From positions 1 through 41,543 of the forward strand of contig NZ_JAKSYL010000230.1 in NCBI RefSeq assembly GCF_022829515.1: a DNA stretch of 41,543 nt, read 5' to 3'. Source of the stretch: Methylobacterium sp. J-048 (lineage in GTDB: Bacteria; Pseudomonadota; Alphaproteobacteria; Rhizobiales; Beijerinckiaceae). Below, piece by piece: positions 1 through 7,400 of the stretch; position 1 is the first letter of the stretch; each line of letters begins with the position of its first letter. The notes beneath the pieces were generated by a model that ran no database searches, was not told the origin of the DNA, and was given only the letters and a program-made list of their open reading frames with translations. The translations under genes were made by a program, and so were the position numbers.

Positions 1-257
1 AAGGTGGCGACGGCGGCCGGGCCGCTGGTCAGGCCGACACCGCCCGGCACGACGAAGGTCGAGTTGTTGGAGCGGCTGCTGGCGTCGAAGGCGTAGCCGG
101 CGTTGATACCGAAATAGGCGCCGGTCCAGGTGAACACCGGCACGGGGGTGAACACCGGCGGCGGGGCGGCGCGACGCGGCAGGTCGGCCGCGAAGGCGGA
201 TCCGGCGAGGGCGACGCCCGCGAAGGCGGTGGTGGCGCGAAGCAGGGATTTCATCAT
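1..257 (-). CDS. Outer-membrane beta-barrel (Omp31/porin-like) protein, N-terminal part only
   Basis: The gene runs off the left edge, so only about 85 residues are visible. The start is the first of two tandem ATGs at 257, preceded by GAGGA about 5 nt upstream. The N-terminus MMKSLLRATTAFAGVALAGS followed by AFAAD is a clear Sec signal peptide with cleavage likely after AFA. A proline-rich linker leads into a stretch reading WTGAYFGINAGYAF, the first-strand signature of the Omp31/OmpA-like small barrel proteins that are abundant in Rhizobiales. The product should therefore sit in the outer membrane. Whether it transports anything cannot be judged from this fragment. Confidence 0.75.
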   Translation of the reverse strand, partial: MMKSLLRATTAFAGVALAGSAFAADLPRRAAPPPVFTPVPVFTWTGAYFGINAGYAFDASSRSNNSTFVVPGGVGLTSGPAAVAT

Positions 258-539
258 CTGGTCCTCACTGGTGGCCCCGCACCGGCCTCACAGGACCGAC
301 ACGGAACACGGATCTGGTTGTCGTCCAGCGGTTCCAGGGCGCTTTGCGCTCTGCGGTATTGCCGACCGCTCATCGCGGCCCCTTTTGGCAATCCGCCGTT
401 TTTCCCCGGCACCTTGTGCGTCTAAACGCGCCCGAATGGTCAAGGTTCGCTTACGGTCACGCTTTTTTTCGGCGCCACGGTTTGACAAAGTGTCGCACCC
501 CCTGGTCAGCAACGGCCGCGCTTGAGCATTCGACCGGGG
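258..539. other. Intergenic region between the barrel gene and pgeF
   Basis: This is the upstream region of the minus-strand barrel gene and the downstream region of pgeF. The base composition is less GC-rich around 395-490, with short T runs, as expected for a promoter region reading leftward. I could not assign -35/-10 boxes with confidence and saw no strong terminator hairpin. Confidence 0.4.
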
Positions 540-1310
540 TTACGGCGTCAGCGCGATGGCCGAGATCAGCCGTCCGTAATCGGTTTCGCCGCGGTGGGTG
601 GTCCGGCGGTAGCTGTAGAAGCGCTCCGGGTCGACATAGGTGCAGAGGCCGAGCATCGCGGCCTCGCCGATGTCCGCCTCGCCGAGCCGGGCCAGGATGA
701 AGCCCGGGAGATCGAACTGCGCGTGGCCCTCCCGGACGCCCGGCCCGAGAAACCGTTCCATGCCGGGGGCCTCTGCGCGGAAGCGTGCGACAAAATCCGG
801 ACCGACCTCGTAGGAGGCTTGGCCGATGGTCGGCCCGAGCACGGCCACGATCCGCCGCCGCCGCGCACCCAGCGCCTCCATGGCCTGCACCGTCGCGTCG
901 ATCACGCCGCTGAGCGCGCCCTTCCAGCCGGCATGGGCGGCTCCCACCACGCCGTTCTCGGGATCGGCGAACAGGATCGGCCCGCAATCGGCGGTGGCGA
1001 TGCCCAAGGCGAGGCCGGGCACCCGCGTCACCATGGCGTCGGCCTTCGGTCGATCCGCGGCGGGGAACGGCGCCTCGACCGTGACTACCGCGGCGGAATG
1101 GACCTGATACAGGCTGACCAGCCGGTCCGGCGGCAGGCCGAGCTGGGCGCACATCCGCGTCCGGTTCTCGGCGACGCGCTCCGGGACATCCTGCGAGCCG
1201 AGGCCGCCGTTGAGCGTGGCATAGACGCCCTCCGACACGCCGCCCGCCCGGGTGAAGAAGGCGTGACGCACACCGGCGTGCGAGGAGAGTTCCGGCGCCT
1301 CGATAAACAT
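540..1310 (-). CDS. pgeF: Peptidoglycan editing factor PgeF (YfiH/DUF152, laccase domain)
   Basis: This multicopper polyphenol oxidoreductase (laccase) domain protein is of the family in which E. coli YfiH removes L-Ser wrongly built into the peptidoglycan stem; the family also shows purine nucleoside activity. The metal-site residues are visible: His in LYQVHSAAV, Cys in TADCGPILF and His in AAHAGWKGA. The N-terminus MFIEAPELSS aligns with where the family begins, so I use the ATG at 1310 (256 aa). The frame stays open upstream to an ATG at 1412, but those 34 extra residues are not family-like. It lies downstream of lgt and a MidA-like methyltransferase on the same strand, though a divergent small gene lies between them. 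Confidence 0.88.
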   Translation of the reverse strand: MFIEAPELSSHAGVRHAFFTRAGGVSEGVYATLNGGLGSQDVPERVAENRTRMCAQLGLPPDRLVSLYQVHSAAVVTVEAPFPAADRPKADAMVTRVPGLALGIATADCGPILFADPENGVVGAAHAGWKGALSGVIDATVQAMEALGARRRRIVAVLGPTIGQASYEVGPDFVARFRAEAPGMERFLGPGVREGHAQFDLPGFILARLGEADIGEAAMLGLCTYVDPERFYSYRRTTHRGETDYGRLISAIALTP

Positions 1311-1457
1311 GCCTGCGGTCACGGTCGGCTCCCTGGCGATCCTGATGTCACGCTCGATACCGGAATGGCCGCCCCTTGACGATGTCGTGGAACCGTCAGA
1401 TTCTTGCTGCATTGCAGCATGAGTCCGGGTCCCGGATTCATTCCGAGAAGGATCGCA

Positions 1458-1655
1458 ATGTCACGACGGAACGAGAACGACTCCCCGATCGAGACCAAAG
1501 CGCAGGAAGCTCCGGAGCACCGGAGCCAGAGCGCGGCCGAGCAGCCCGCCGAGCGTGAGCCCGGCGCCTTCGACCCCTCCGATCCGAACCCGCCCGCGCC
1601 TCCGACACCGCGGGCGCCGAGCGCCTCCGACGCGGGGTTCGGTTCGTTCGGTTGA
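1458..1655 (+). CDS. Small disordered hypothetical protein (65 aa)
   Basis: The ATG at 1458 has a good ribosome binding site, GAGAAGGA, about 5 nt upstream; that is the main reason to accept this reading frame. The product is hydrophilic and rich in Pro, Ala, Glu and Ser, with no membrane segment or recognisable domain, ending in GFGSFG. It is divergent from pgeF and convergent with the methyltransferase gene. I do not recognise a family. It could be a genuine lineage-specific protein or a spurious frame in GC-rich DNA. Confidence 0.45.
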   Translation: MSRRNENDSPIETKAQEAPEHRSQSAAEQPAEREPGAFDPSDPNPPAPPTPRAPSASDAGFGSFG

Positions 1656-1689
1656 TCACATCCCGAGCCGCCGCCCGGAGGCCGAAGCG

Positions 1690-2760
1690 TCAGGCTTCGG
1701 GAAATCCGGGCAGCGGCCCGAGATCCCGGCCGCTCACGGCCAGGACCTTGAACAGGCTGCCCATCCCCTCTCGGCTCGCATCCGTGAGCCGTTGAACGGC
1801 GGCATCGATCGCCGCGGCCTGAGCCGCGGTGGCGCGGGTCTTGAGGCGCTCGGCCCGCGCGTTCAGACCGAGGGCGAGCAGGAAGTCCCGCTGCGCCAAT
1901 GGACCGTGGACCATCGCACCCTCCGCCTGGGCGGCCTTCGCCAGGGCGGCGAAATCGACATGGTGCGTGAGATCCGCCTCGCCCGGCGCCGCCAGCGGGT
2001 CGGCGAAGCGATGCCCCGCCAGGGCCTGGAGCGTATCGCCGAAGCCCGGCCGGACGTGGCCGTAATCGATCGCCAGCAGCGCACCGCCGGCTTCGCGCAG
2101 GCGCCGAGCCAGCTGCCGCATCAGCGCGAGGCCGACTGCCGGCACGCTCATCAATGCGCCTTCCGGCCCGTCGGCGTCGAGCCCCAAGGTCGCTTCCGGG
2201 GCGAGCCCGAAGACGAGATCGCCCTCGGGCCCCAGCCCAACCTGGCGCTCGTGCCAGCCGGTGGCACGGCGCTCGAACTGGCGCACCGGCAGGCAGTCGA
2301 AGAACTCGTTGGCCAGGAGGATCGCCGGGCCTTCGGGCAAGGTCTCGAGTCCCGCATGCCAGGTCGCGCCGGTGCCCGTCAGGGCTCGCTCCTGCACGGC
2401 CCGCAGGATGGGGCTGGTCTCGACGAGATGCGGCCTCACCCGGGCGTCCGGGGCCGCTGCCCGCAGCGCACGCAGGGCGTCCGCCATCAGCGTGCCCCGG
2501 CCGGGACCGAGTTCCACCAGGACCAGCGGGTTCGGCCGGCCCATCCGACCGTGGACGTAGCCCGTCCAGGCGCCGAGCAGCTCGCCGAACATCTGGCTGA
2601 TCTCGGGCGCCGTGGTGAAGTCGCCCTGCGCCCCGAGCGGATCGCGGGTGCGGTAGTAACCGTGGACCGGGTGGCCGAGGCAGAGCGCCATGTAGCGGTC
2701 GATGCCGATCGGCCCGCCATGCCGGATCATAGCCGCGATTTCGGCTCCGAGCAGTGTCAC
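1690..2760 (-). CDS. SAM-dependent methyltransferase, MidA/NDUFAF7 family (COG1565)
   Basis: This is a 356-aa class I methyltransferase of the family whose mitochondrial member NDUFAF7/MidA dimethylates an arginine of complex I subunit NDUFS2. Visible signatures are GDFTTAPEISQMFGELLGAW near residues 40-60, the SAM-binding motif VLVELGPGRGTLM, and LLANEFFDCLPVRQF, all typical of COG1565. Translation starts at GTG 2760, whose GTGA overlaps the lgt stop, so it should be coupled to lgt. The lgt-methyltransferase-pgeF order is familiar from alphaproteobacteria. A role on bacterial NuoD or another substrate is inferred from the family only. Confidence 0.87.
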   Translation of the reverse strand: MTLLGAEIAAMIRHGGPIGIDRYMALCLGHPVHGYYRTRDPLGAQGDFTTAPEISQMFGELLGAWTGYVHGRMGRPNPLVLVELGPGRGTLMADALRALRAAAPDARVRPHLVETSPILRAVQERALTGTGATWHAGLETLPEGPAILLANEFFDCLPVRQFERRATGWHERQVGLGPEGDLVFGLAPEATLGLDADGPEGALMSVPAVGLALMRQLARRLREAGGALLAIDYGHVRPGFGDTLQALAGHRFADPLAAPGEADLTHHVDFAALAKAAQAEGAMVHGPLAQRDFLLALGLNARAERLKTRATAAQAAAIDAAVQRLTDASREGMGSLFKVLAVSGRDLGPLPGFPEA

Positions 2761-3662
2761 GCCTTCGCGGGCGCCTCGCGCGCCGCCTCCTGCGGATCGG
2801 ACGCAGCGACTGGATTGCGCGGACGGGTCCGCCCGGTCCCAGCGAGCACGATGTAGGTCAGCCCGACGATCATCATCGGCACGCAGAGCAGCATGCCCAT
2901 GGTCACGCCGCCGCCCATCGGCCCGAGATGGTCGCCGAACAGGAATCCGAGCTGCCGATCCGGCTCGCGGAAGAACTCGCAGACTGTCCGGGCCAGGGCG
3001 TAGCCGAGGACGAAGATGCCGCCGAGCAATCCGGGCTTGCGGAAGCCGAACCGGCGGACGGCGAGCGCCATGACGATGAACAGCACCAAGCCTTCGGTGA
3101 CCGCCTCGTAGAGCTGGCTCGGATGGCGCGGCAGCGGCCCGCCGGTGGGGAACACGATCGCGTAAGGGAAATCCGGCGCGACCCGGCCCCAGAGCTCGCC
3201 GTTCACGAAATTCGCGATCCGCCCGAAGAACAGGCCGATCGGTACGACCACGGCACCGATATCGAGCAGGGTGTAGCCGTTGAGCTTCTTGGCGCGGGCG
3301 AACAGCAGGAAGGCCAGGATCGCGCCCAGGAAGCCACCGTGAAACGACATGCCGCCGTTGCGGATCGCCAGGATCTCCATCGGGTCGGCGAGATACATGG
3401 GCAGGTTGTAGAACAGGACGTAGCCGATCCGCCCGCCCAGCACGACGCCGAGCGCCACCCAGACGACCAGATCGTCGATGTCGACCACCTGCGGGCGCTT
3501 GACCACACCCCACAGGCCGTCGGCCATGACGAGGCGGCGCGCGTAATACCACCCGCCGATCAGGCCGGCGATGTAGGCGAGCGCGTACCATTTGATGGTG
3601 ATCGGCCCGATCGCGAGCGCCACCGGATCGATGGCCGGAAAGGGCAGGGCGAGGAGCGGCAT
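2757..3662 (-). CDS. lgt: Phosphatidylglycerol--prolipoprotein diacylglyceryl transferase Lgt
   Basis: Lgt transfers diacylglycerol from phosphatidylglycerol to the lipobox Cys of prolipoproteins at the inner membrane, the first step of lipoprotein maturation. The 301-aa product has about seven hydrophobic segments, beginning with IKWYALAYIAGLIGGWYYAR. The family signature GRIANFVNGELWG is present, followed by PSQLYEAVTEG and an HGGFLGA loop with its conserved His. The start at ATG 3662 gives the usual short periplasmic N-terminus. The stop overlaps the next gene's GTG by 4 nt. Confidence 0.96.
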   Translation of the reverse strand: MPLLALPFPAIDPVALAIGPITIKWYALAYIAGLIGGWYYARRLVMADGLWGVVKRPQVVDIDDLVVWVALGVVLGGRIGYVLFYNLPMYLADPMEILAIRNGGMSFHGGFLGAILAFLLFARAKKLNGYTLLDIGAVVVPIGLFFGRIANFVNGELWGRVAPDFPYAIVFPTGGPLPRHPSQLYEAVTEGLVLFIVMALAVRRFGFRKPGLLGGIFVLGYALARTVCEFFREPDRQLGFLFGDHLGPMGGGVTMGMLLCVPMMIVGLTYIVLAGTGRTRPRNPVAASDPQEAAREAPAKA

Positions 3663-3725
3663 CGGTCTGGCCTCCGGGGCGGCCGGATTGGACGCCGGAG
3701 GGGCAGCGCGTCAAGTGCGCGGGAT

Positions 3726-4109
3726 CTACCAGATCCGCGGGACGGTGCCGTCGAAGGCCGTGTCCGCGGAGATCAACGGGTAGCCGTAGTGGAGCGCCGT
3801 GGCCGCCAGGAGCCGGTCGAAGGGATCGCGATGGCTCCGGCGCATCAGGCCGGCGGAGAGACAGATCGCGGGTTCAAGTGGGGCGACCTGTCCGCCTTGT
3901 TGGTTGAGCAACGCGACCAGTCGATCGACATGGGCGGCCATCTCTGGCCATTTGCCCACCCGGACCTTCTGGGCGATCTCGAAAAACGAGACAGGACTGA
4001 CCGTCACCGAACCGGCTGCCGCGATGGCATTCCGTGCACCTGCCGACAGGCGCGGATCGGCCGTCAGGCTCCAGGCCCAGCTATGTGTGTCGAGCAGGAC
4101 GGCATTCAC
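3726..4109 (-). CDS. PIN-domain VapC-family toxin (putative endoribonuclease)
   Basis: This 127-aa PIN-domain protein begins LLDTHSWAW, with the first catalytic Asp in LDTH, an acidic Glu in VSFFEIAQK, and RDPFDRLLAATAL plus LISADTAF carrying the remaining acidic residues. VapC toxins are Mg2+-dependent RNases that cut tRNA or rRNA. It begins at GTG 4109, overlapping the stop of the upstream antitoxin gene by GTGA, the standard toxin-antitoxin arrangement. The PIN subtype with the LDTHxWxW start usually pairs with Phd/YefM-like antitoxins, as here. All catalytic residues look intact. Confidence 0.88.
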   Translation of the reverse strand: MNAVLLDTHSWAWSLTADPRLSAGARNAIAAAGSVTVSPVSFFEIAQKVRVGKWPEMAAHVDRLVALLNQQGGQVAPLEPAICLSAGLMRRSHRDPFDRLLAATALHYGYPLISADTAFDGTVPRIW

Positions 4110-4339
4110 CGTTCGCCTTCCCAGAGGGCAAGATCGTCATCCGGCATCGGTTCGAGCCAGTTTGGTCCTGTCCCGAGCGTCTGGTGCGCAAGGATGCCGA
4201 TTCGGAATGGCGACGCGGCGATCGGGACGATCCGTGCGATCGGCACGTCGTCGCGCGCCAGCACGACTTCCTCGCCGCCCGAGGCGACCTCGATCAGTCG
4301 GGGCAACTGACCTTCCGCGGCTTCGACACTGATGCGCAT
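4106..4339 (-). CDS. Phd/YefM-type antitoxin partner of the VapC-like toxin
   Basis: This 77-aa protein has the Phd/YefM fold pattern: MRISVEAAEGQLPRLIEVAS, then GEEVVLARDDVPIARIVPI, where the N-terminal half would form the dimeric DNA-binding part and the C-terminus would wrap the toxin. The open frame extends upstream, and an alternative ATG at 4393 would add 18 residues (start MPAEWIG); the 4339 ATG fits the family best, but its ribosome binding site is weak. Such antitoxins normally repress their own operon. The stop overlaps the toxin GTG by 4 nt. Confidence 0.82.
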   Translation of the reverse strand: MRISVEAAEGQLPRLIEVASGGEEVVLARDDVPIARIVPIAASPFRIGILAHQTLGTGPNWLEPMPDDDLALWEGER

Positions 4340-4440
4340 GGCGGCGATCGCTCTCAGAATCTGAAGTTCGGAGCCTATCCACTCTGCAGGCATGGGCAAG
4401 CCGGCATGTCCGGGCATGCGATCCACCGGCGAGATCCCCT

Positions 4441-5343
4441 TCAGGCATTTCGGAACAGGAACCCGTGCCCGTCCGGCCCTGCACAATAGGCCGTTGAACC
4501 ATCCTCGGACCTGTGCGGCGCGAATCCGGCCCCACGCAGCGCCTGCAGCAGGCATTCCATGTCTTCCACCGCGAAGACAAAGCGGGTCGAGGCCCGGTCG
4601 GCCGGGCCGAACAGAGCGGGGCATGCTGGTCGGGAGTTCGGCCTTCGGTAATGCAGCAGCTCGACATGCGGCGCGGGTGCGGGCGGTTCGAGCGCGAGCA
4701 CGTCGACGTCCGGATCGTCGAGCCCGTCGAGCCGTGCCTGTTCGGAACCCCGGTTCAGCCCGGTTTGCGCGACCGTGAGGCCGAGGGGGCCGGTGAGGAA
4801 CGCCAGGGCCGCCTCGAGAGCGGTGACGGTGATCGCCGAGTGGTCGATGCCGAGGAACAGGCCCGGCGCGTCGCGCCAGCGCTCCGCCGGCGGGCCGTCG
4901 GGAAAAAAGATCAGCTCCAGCGGGTGACCGTCCGGGTCGCGGAACTTGTAGGCGGTGACGCCGCCGGAGGAGGCCGGCAGGACCTGCGCGCCGCCGCGGC
5001 TGATCGGCGTCGGCCCGAGCCGGGCGAGCCGCGCCATCGCGGCCGCCATGTCACGCACCGGGATCGCGAGGTGCTGGAAGAACGGATCGGTCGCGGCCGG
5101 ATCGGCGGGGTAGGGCGCGCCGGGTGGATCGACGGACAGGAAGGTCACGATCTGGCCGCCGAGCTGCAGGCGCAGCTGCCTCGCCTGCCGCCCCGCGAGT
5201 CCCATCGCCTCGGCTTCCGCGTCCGGTACCGGCTCGGGCGGGGCGACGCGTTGGAAATCGAGGCCGTCGCGGTAGAAGGCTTCCGTGACGGCGAGGTCGG
5301 CGACGGTGCGGCCGAAGCCGGCGATGGCCCGGACGCCGCTCAC
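4441..5343 (-). CDS. Two-domain VOC (glyoxalase/extradiol dioxygenase superfamily) protein
   Basis: The 300-aa product carries two vicinal-oxygen-chelate modules. The first spans roughly residues 5-145 (AGFGRTVADLAVTEAFYRDG to AYKFRDPDGHPLELIFFP) and the second roughly 158-298 (LGIDHSAITVTALEAALAF to YCAGPDGHGFLFRNA). Each module supplies candidate metal ligands, including HLAIPV in the first and the Glu of ELIFFP. The substrate cannot be named. It starts at GTG 5343, overlapping the SMP-30 gene stop by GTGA, and with the cupin gene forms a three-gene minus-strand operon. Confidence 0.8.
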   Translation of the reverse strand: MSGVRAIAGFGRTVADLAVTEAFYRDGLDFQRVAPPEPVPDAEAEAMGLAGRQARQLRLQLGGQIVTFLSVDPPGAPYPADPAATDPFFQHLAIPVRDMAAAMARLARLGPTPISRGGAQVLPASSGGVTAYKFRDPDGHPLELIFFPDGPPAERWRDAPGLFLGIDHSAITVTALEAALAFLTGPLGLTVAQTGLNRGSEQARLDGLDDPDVDVLALEPPAPAPHVELLHYRRPNSRPACPALFGPADRASTRFVFAVEDMECLLQALRGAGFAPHRSEDGSTAYCAGPDGHGFLFRNA

Positions 5344-6242
5344 AGCAGCCGCGCCCCGCGCACGTTGGTGTAGATCGCGTAGAGCGTGTGCGAGGCGCAC
5401 AGGAACAGGCGGCTGTCGTTGCGGCCCCCGAAGGTGAGGTTCGCCACCGGGGAGGGCACCAGGAACTTGCCGAGCAGCTCGCCACCGGGATCGAGGCAGT
5501 GGACGCCGTCGCCGGCGCTCGACCAGAGGTTGCCGTGCTCGTCGCAGCGGATCCCGTCGGCGTTGCCCGGCGCGATCTTGCAGAACACCGTCCCTCCGGA
5601 CAGGCGGCCATCCTCGGCGACGTCGAACACGCGCACGTGCTGGATCGGATCGGCGGCGAATTGCAGCCCGGTCTCGACGACGTAGAGTTTTCGCTCGTCG
5701 GGGGAGAAGCACAGGCCGTTCGGCCCCTGGAAGTCGTCCGCGACCACGCGCAGCGCGCCGTCGCGCGGATCGAACCGGTAGAGCGCGGCCGGCAGCTCGG
5801 AGTCCTGCTTGCCGCCCTCGTAATCGGTCTGGATGCCGTAGGGCGGGTCCGAGAACCAGATCGTGCCGTCGGACTTGCAGACGATGTCGTTGGGCGAGTT
5901 CAGCCGCCGGCCCTGGTAGTGCTCGACCAGGCTGGTGATGCGGCCGTCGAGCTCGGTCCGATGGATGCGCCGGCCGCGATGCGAACACGAGAGGAGCCGG
6001 CCCTGGCGGTCCCGGGCGTGGCCGTTCTCGAAGTCGCTGTCCTCACGATAGACGCTGAGGCCGCCGGGATCGGTCCAGCGCATCACCCGGTTGTTCGGCA
6101 GATCCGAAAACAGCAGTTCGTTGCGGTCGCCGAAGAACACCGGCCCTTCGGTCCAGCGGAAGCCCTCGGCGAGCTTTTCCAGCGGCGCGTTCGGCAGCAC
6201 ATACGCCTTGAAGCGCGGCTGCGTCAGCTCGATCCCGTCCAT
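5340..6242 (-). CDS. SMP-30/gluconolactonase/LRE family protein
   Basis: This 300-aa beta-propeller lactonase-type protein has the family landmarks FRWTEGPVFF with its metal-binding Glu, RRLNSPNDIVCKSDGTIWFS with its conserved Asn, DDFQGPNGLCFSPDERKLYV, and NADGIRCDEHGNLW with its Asp. Family members hydrolyse sugar or aryl lactones in the cytoplasm using a divalent metal. No signal peptide is visible. It sits between a cupin gene (11 nt upstream) and a VOC gene (4-nt overlap), suggesting a shared catabolic task. The substrate is unknown. Confidence 0.88.
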   Translation of the reverse strand: MDGIELTQPRFKAYVLPNAPLEKLAEGFRWTEGPVFFGDRNELLFSDLPNNRVMRWTDPGGLSVYREDSDFENGHARDRQGRLLSCSHRGRRIHRTELDGRITSLVEHYQGRRLNSPNDIVCKSDGTIWFSDPPYGIQTDYEGGKQDSELPAALYRFDPRDGALRVVADDFQGPNGLCFSPDERKLYVVETGLQFAADPIQHVRVFDVAEDGRLSGGTVFCKIAPGNADGIRCDEHGNLWSSAGDGVHCLDPGGELLGKFLVPSPVANLTFGGRNDSRLFLCASHTLYAIYTNVRGARLL

Positions 6243-6252
6243 GCCGCGGCCC

Positions 6253-6702
6253 CTACGTGAAGCGCCCGGGCTGGTTCACGGTGGGCTCGACCTGGAGGCC
6301 CGTGACGATCATCGTGCAGGGCTCGTCGCCCACGGTGCCCGAGAGGTGGCCCTTCTTGCCGTCGCGCGCCTTGGTGTTCTGGTCCTCGCCCATCATCAAC
6401 TCGCCCGGGCCCATCTCGACCCTGTGGCCGTCCATGGTCTCCACGAACCAGCGGCCCGACAGGATCGCGATCCATTGCGGCCGCGGGTTCTCATGCCACT
6501 CGCCGACCCAGCCGACCGGAAGAACCGTGAAGGTCACCACCGAGGGCGCCGGGTCCATCTTGTCGTTCCATTGCGGCGCGGTCTCGGGATTGATCCCCTC
6601 GAACTTGAAACGCGCGAGGGAAAAGAGCTCCTGGCGGCTCACCCCCTCCGCGTCGGTATAGACGTGCCAGTACGGCATCTTCGGAGGGGTCGGCTCGCTC
6701 AT
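6253..6702 (-). CDS. Single-domain cupin protein
   Basis: This 149-aa protein has a cupin core: GEWHENPRPQWIAILSGRWF gives the first conserved motif and GPGELMMGEDQNTKARDGKKG the second, each with candidate metal ligands (His/Gln/Glu, then Glu/Asp). Conserved cupin proteins of this kind are found with sugar-lactone and aromatic catabolism genes, but the function is not established. The ATG at 6702 is preceded by AGGATCG, a good ribosome binding site; the open frame continues upstream to 6786 without family resemblance. It appears to be the first gene of the cupin / SMP-30 / VOC operon. Confidence 0.8.
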   Translation of the reverse strand: MSEPTPPKMPYWHVYTDAEGVSRQELFSLARFKFEGINPETAPQWNDKMDPAPSVVTFTVLPVGWVGEWHENPRPQWIAILSGRWFVETMDGHRVEMGPGELMMGEDQNTKARDGKKGHLSGTVGDEPCTMIVTGLQVEPTVNQPGRFT

Positions 6703-6793
6703 CGTCGATCCTGCGCGGCGGAAAAAATCGTCTTCCGCACAACGGCCGGATCTGGTGTTGGTTCGCGGCGCCCCGGCGCCGACCACATTGATC

Positions 6794-7291
6794 CTAGCTC
6801 CGGCGAAAACCGGTCTCGCCGTCGCTCGGCGGCCAGGGGATCGGCCGGGTCATCAGGGTTGTGAAATCGTAGGGGCAAGCTGACGGAAAGGCCGCCTCGT
6901 CGAGCCCGGTCTCGCCAGCCGCCTCGATCCGCGCACGGTGATAGGCCCGCGCAACCAGCACCGCGATCTGAGGCTTGAGGCTCGGGCTGTCTTTGAGACG
7001 CTCAGCTACGATACTGCGCTGCGTCCGGATCGATGTCACCCAGCTGCGCGTCCGCCGGGCCGGCTGATGATCCCACTTCAGAAGGTGCAGCAGGATCACG
7101 CACAGAGCGCCGGTCAGCGCGTGACGTTCGCTGCGACCCACGTCCGCGATCTCGTCCGCAAGGTGCTCGACGTCGAGGCGCGCCCAGGCGCCCGCCTGCA
7201 GGAAATGCACCTGCTCCTGCGCCCAGGCATGAACGTCGTCCTCGTACCGCGTCGTCTTCAGCTTCTGCGGTGCGCGCTTCGGAGCTGTCAC
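6794..7291 (-). CDS. DUF29 domain-containing protein
   Basis: The product (165 aa from GTG 7291) has the DUF29 hallmarks: YEDDVHAWAQEQVHFLQAG at the N-terminus, DVEHLADEIADVGRSERHAL in the middle and LCVILLHLLKWDHQPARR in the core helix. DUF29 proteins are small, all-helical, widespread in cyanobacteria and Rhizobiales, and of unknown function. I chose GTG 7291 because GAGGAGG lies 5 nt upstream; a GTG at 7321 or an ATG at 7315 would add 8-10 residues. The gene stands alone, followed leftward by the cupin gene. Confidence 0.78.
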   Translation of the reverse strand: MTAPKRAPQKLKTTRYEDDVHAWAQEQVHFLQAGAWARLDVEHLADEIADVGRSERHALTGALCVILLHLLKWDHQPARRTRSWVTSIRTQRSIVAERLKDSPSLKPQIAVLVARAYHRARIEAAGETGLDEAAFPSACPYDFTTLMTRPIPWPPSDGETGFRRS

Positions 7292-7345
7292 GACCGCCTC
7301 CTCGCAGCCGCCCATTCGCACGGGCGGCTCTGAGCCCTTGCTTCA

Positions 7346-7396
7346 ACGCGCTCGCTGACGCCGAACCGGTATCCACTTCGGCGGCGAGCGCTCTAG
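7346..7396. repeat. Dispersed palindromic repeat, copy 1 (Rhizobiales REP-like)
   Basis: The 51-bp element begins ACGCGCTCGCT, has the core GCCGAACCGGTATCCACTTC and ends GGCGAGCGCTCTAG. The arms CGCTCGCT/GGCGAGCG and CGCCGAA/TTCGGCG can pair into a hairpin. A second copy at 28927-28977 differs at two positions; weaker similarity extends about 15 bp leftward in both (near 7331 and 28912). It sits immediately 3' of dnaB, whose stop is at 7401-7403. Confidence 0.85.
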
Positions 7397-7400
7397 CCTA

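Noticed and set aside
2754..4310. 518-codon plus-strand frame opposite lgt and the toxin gene
   Set aside because: Composition is shadow-like (Asp/Glu/His/Arg-rich), and both minus-strand genes have clear family motifs.
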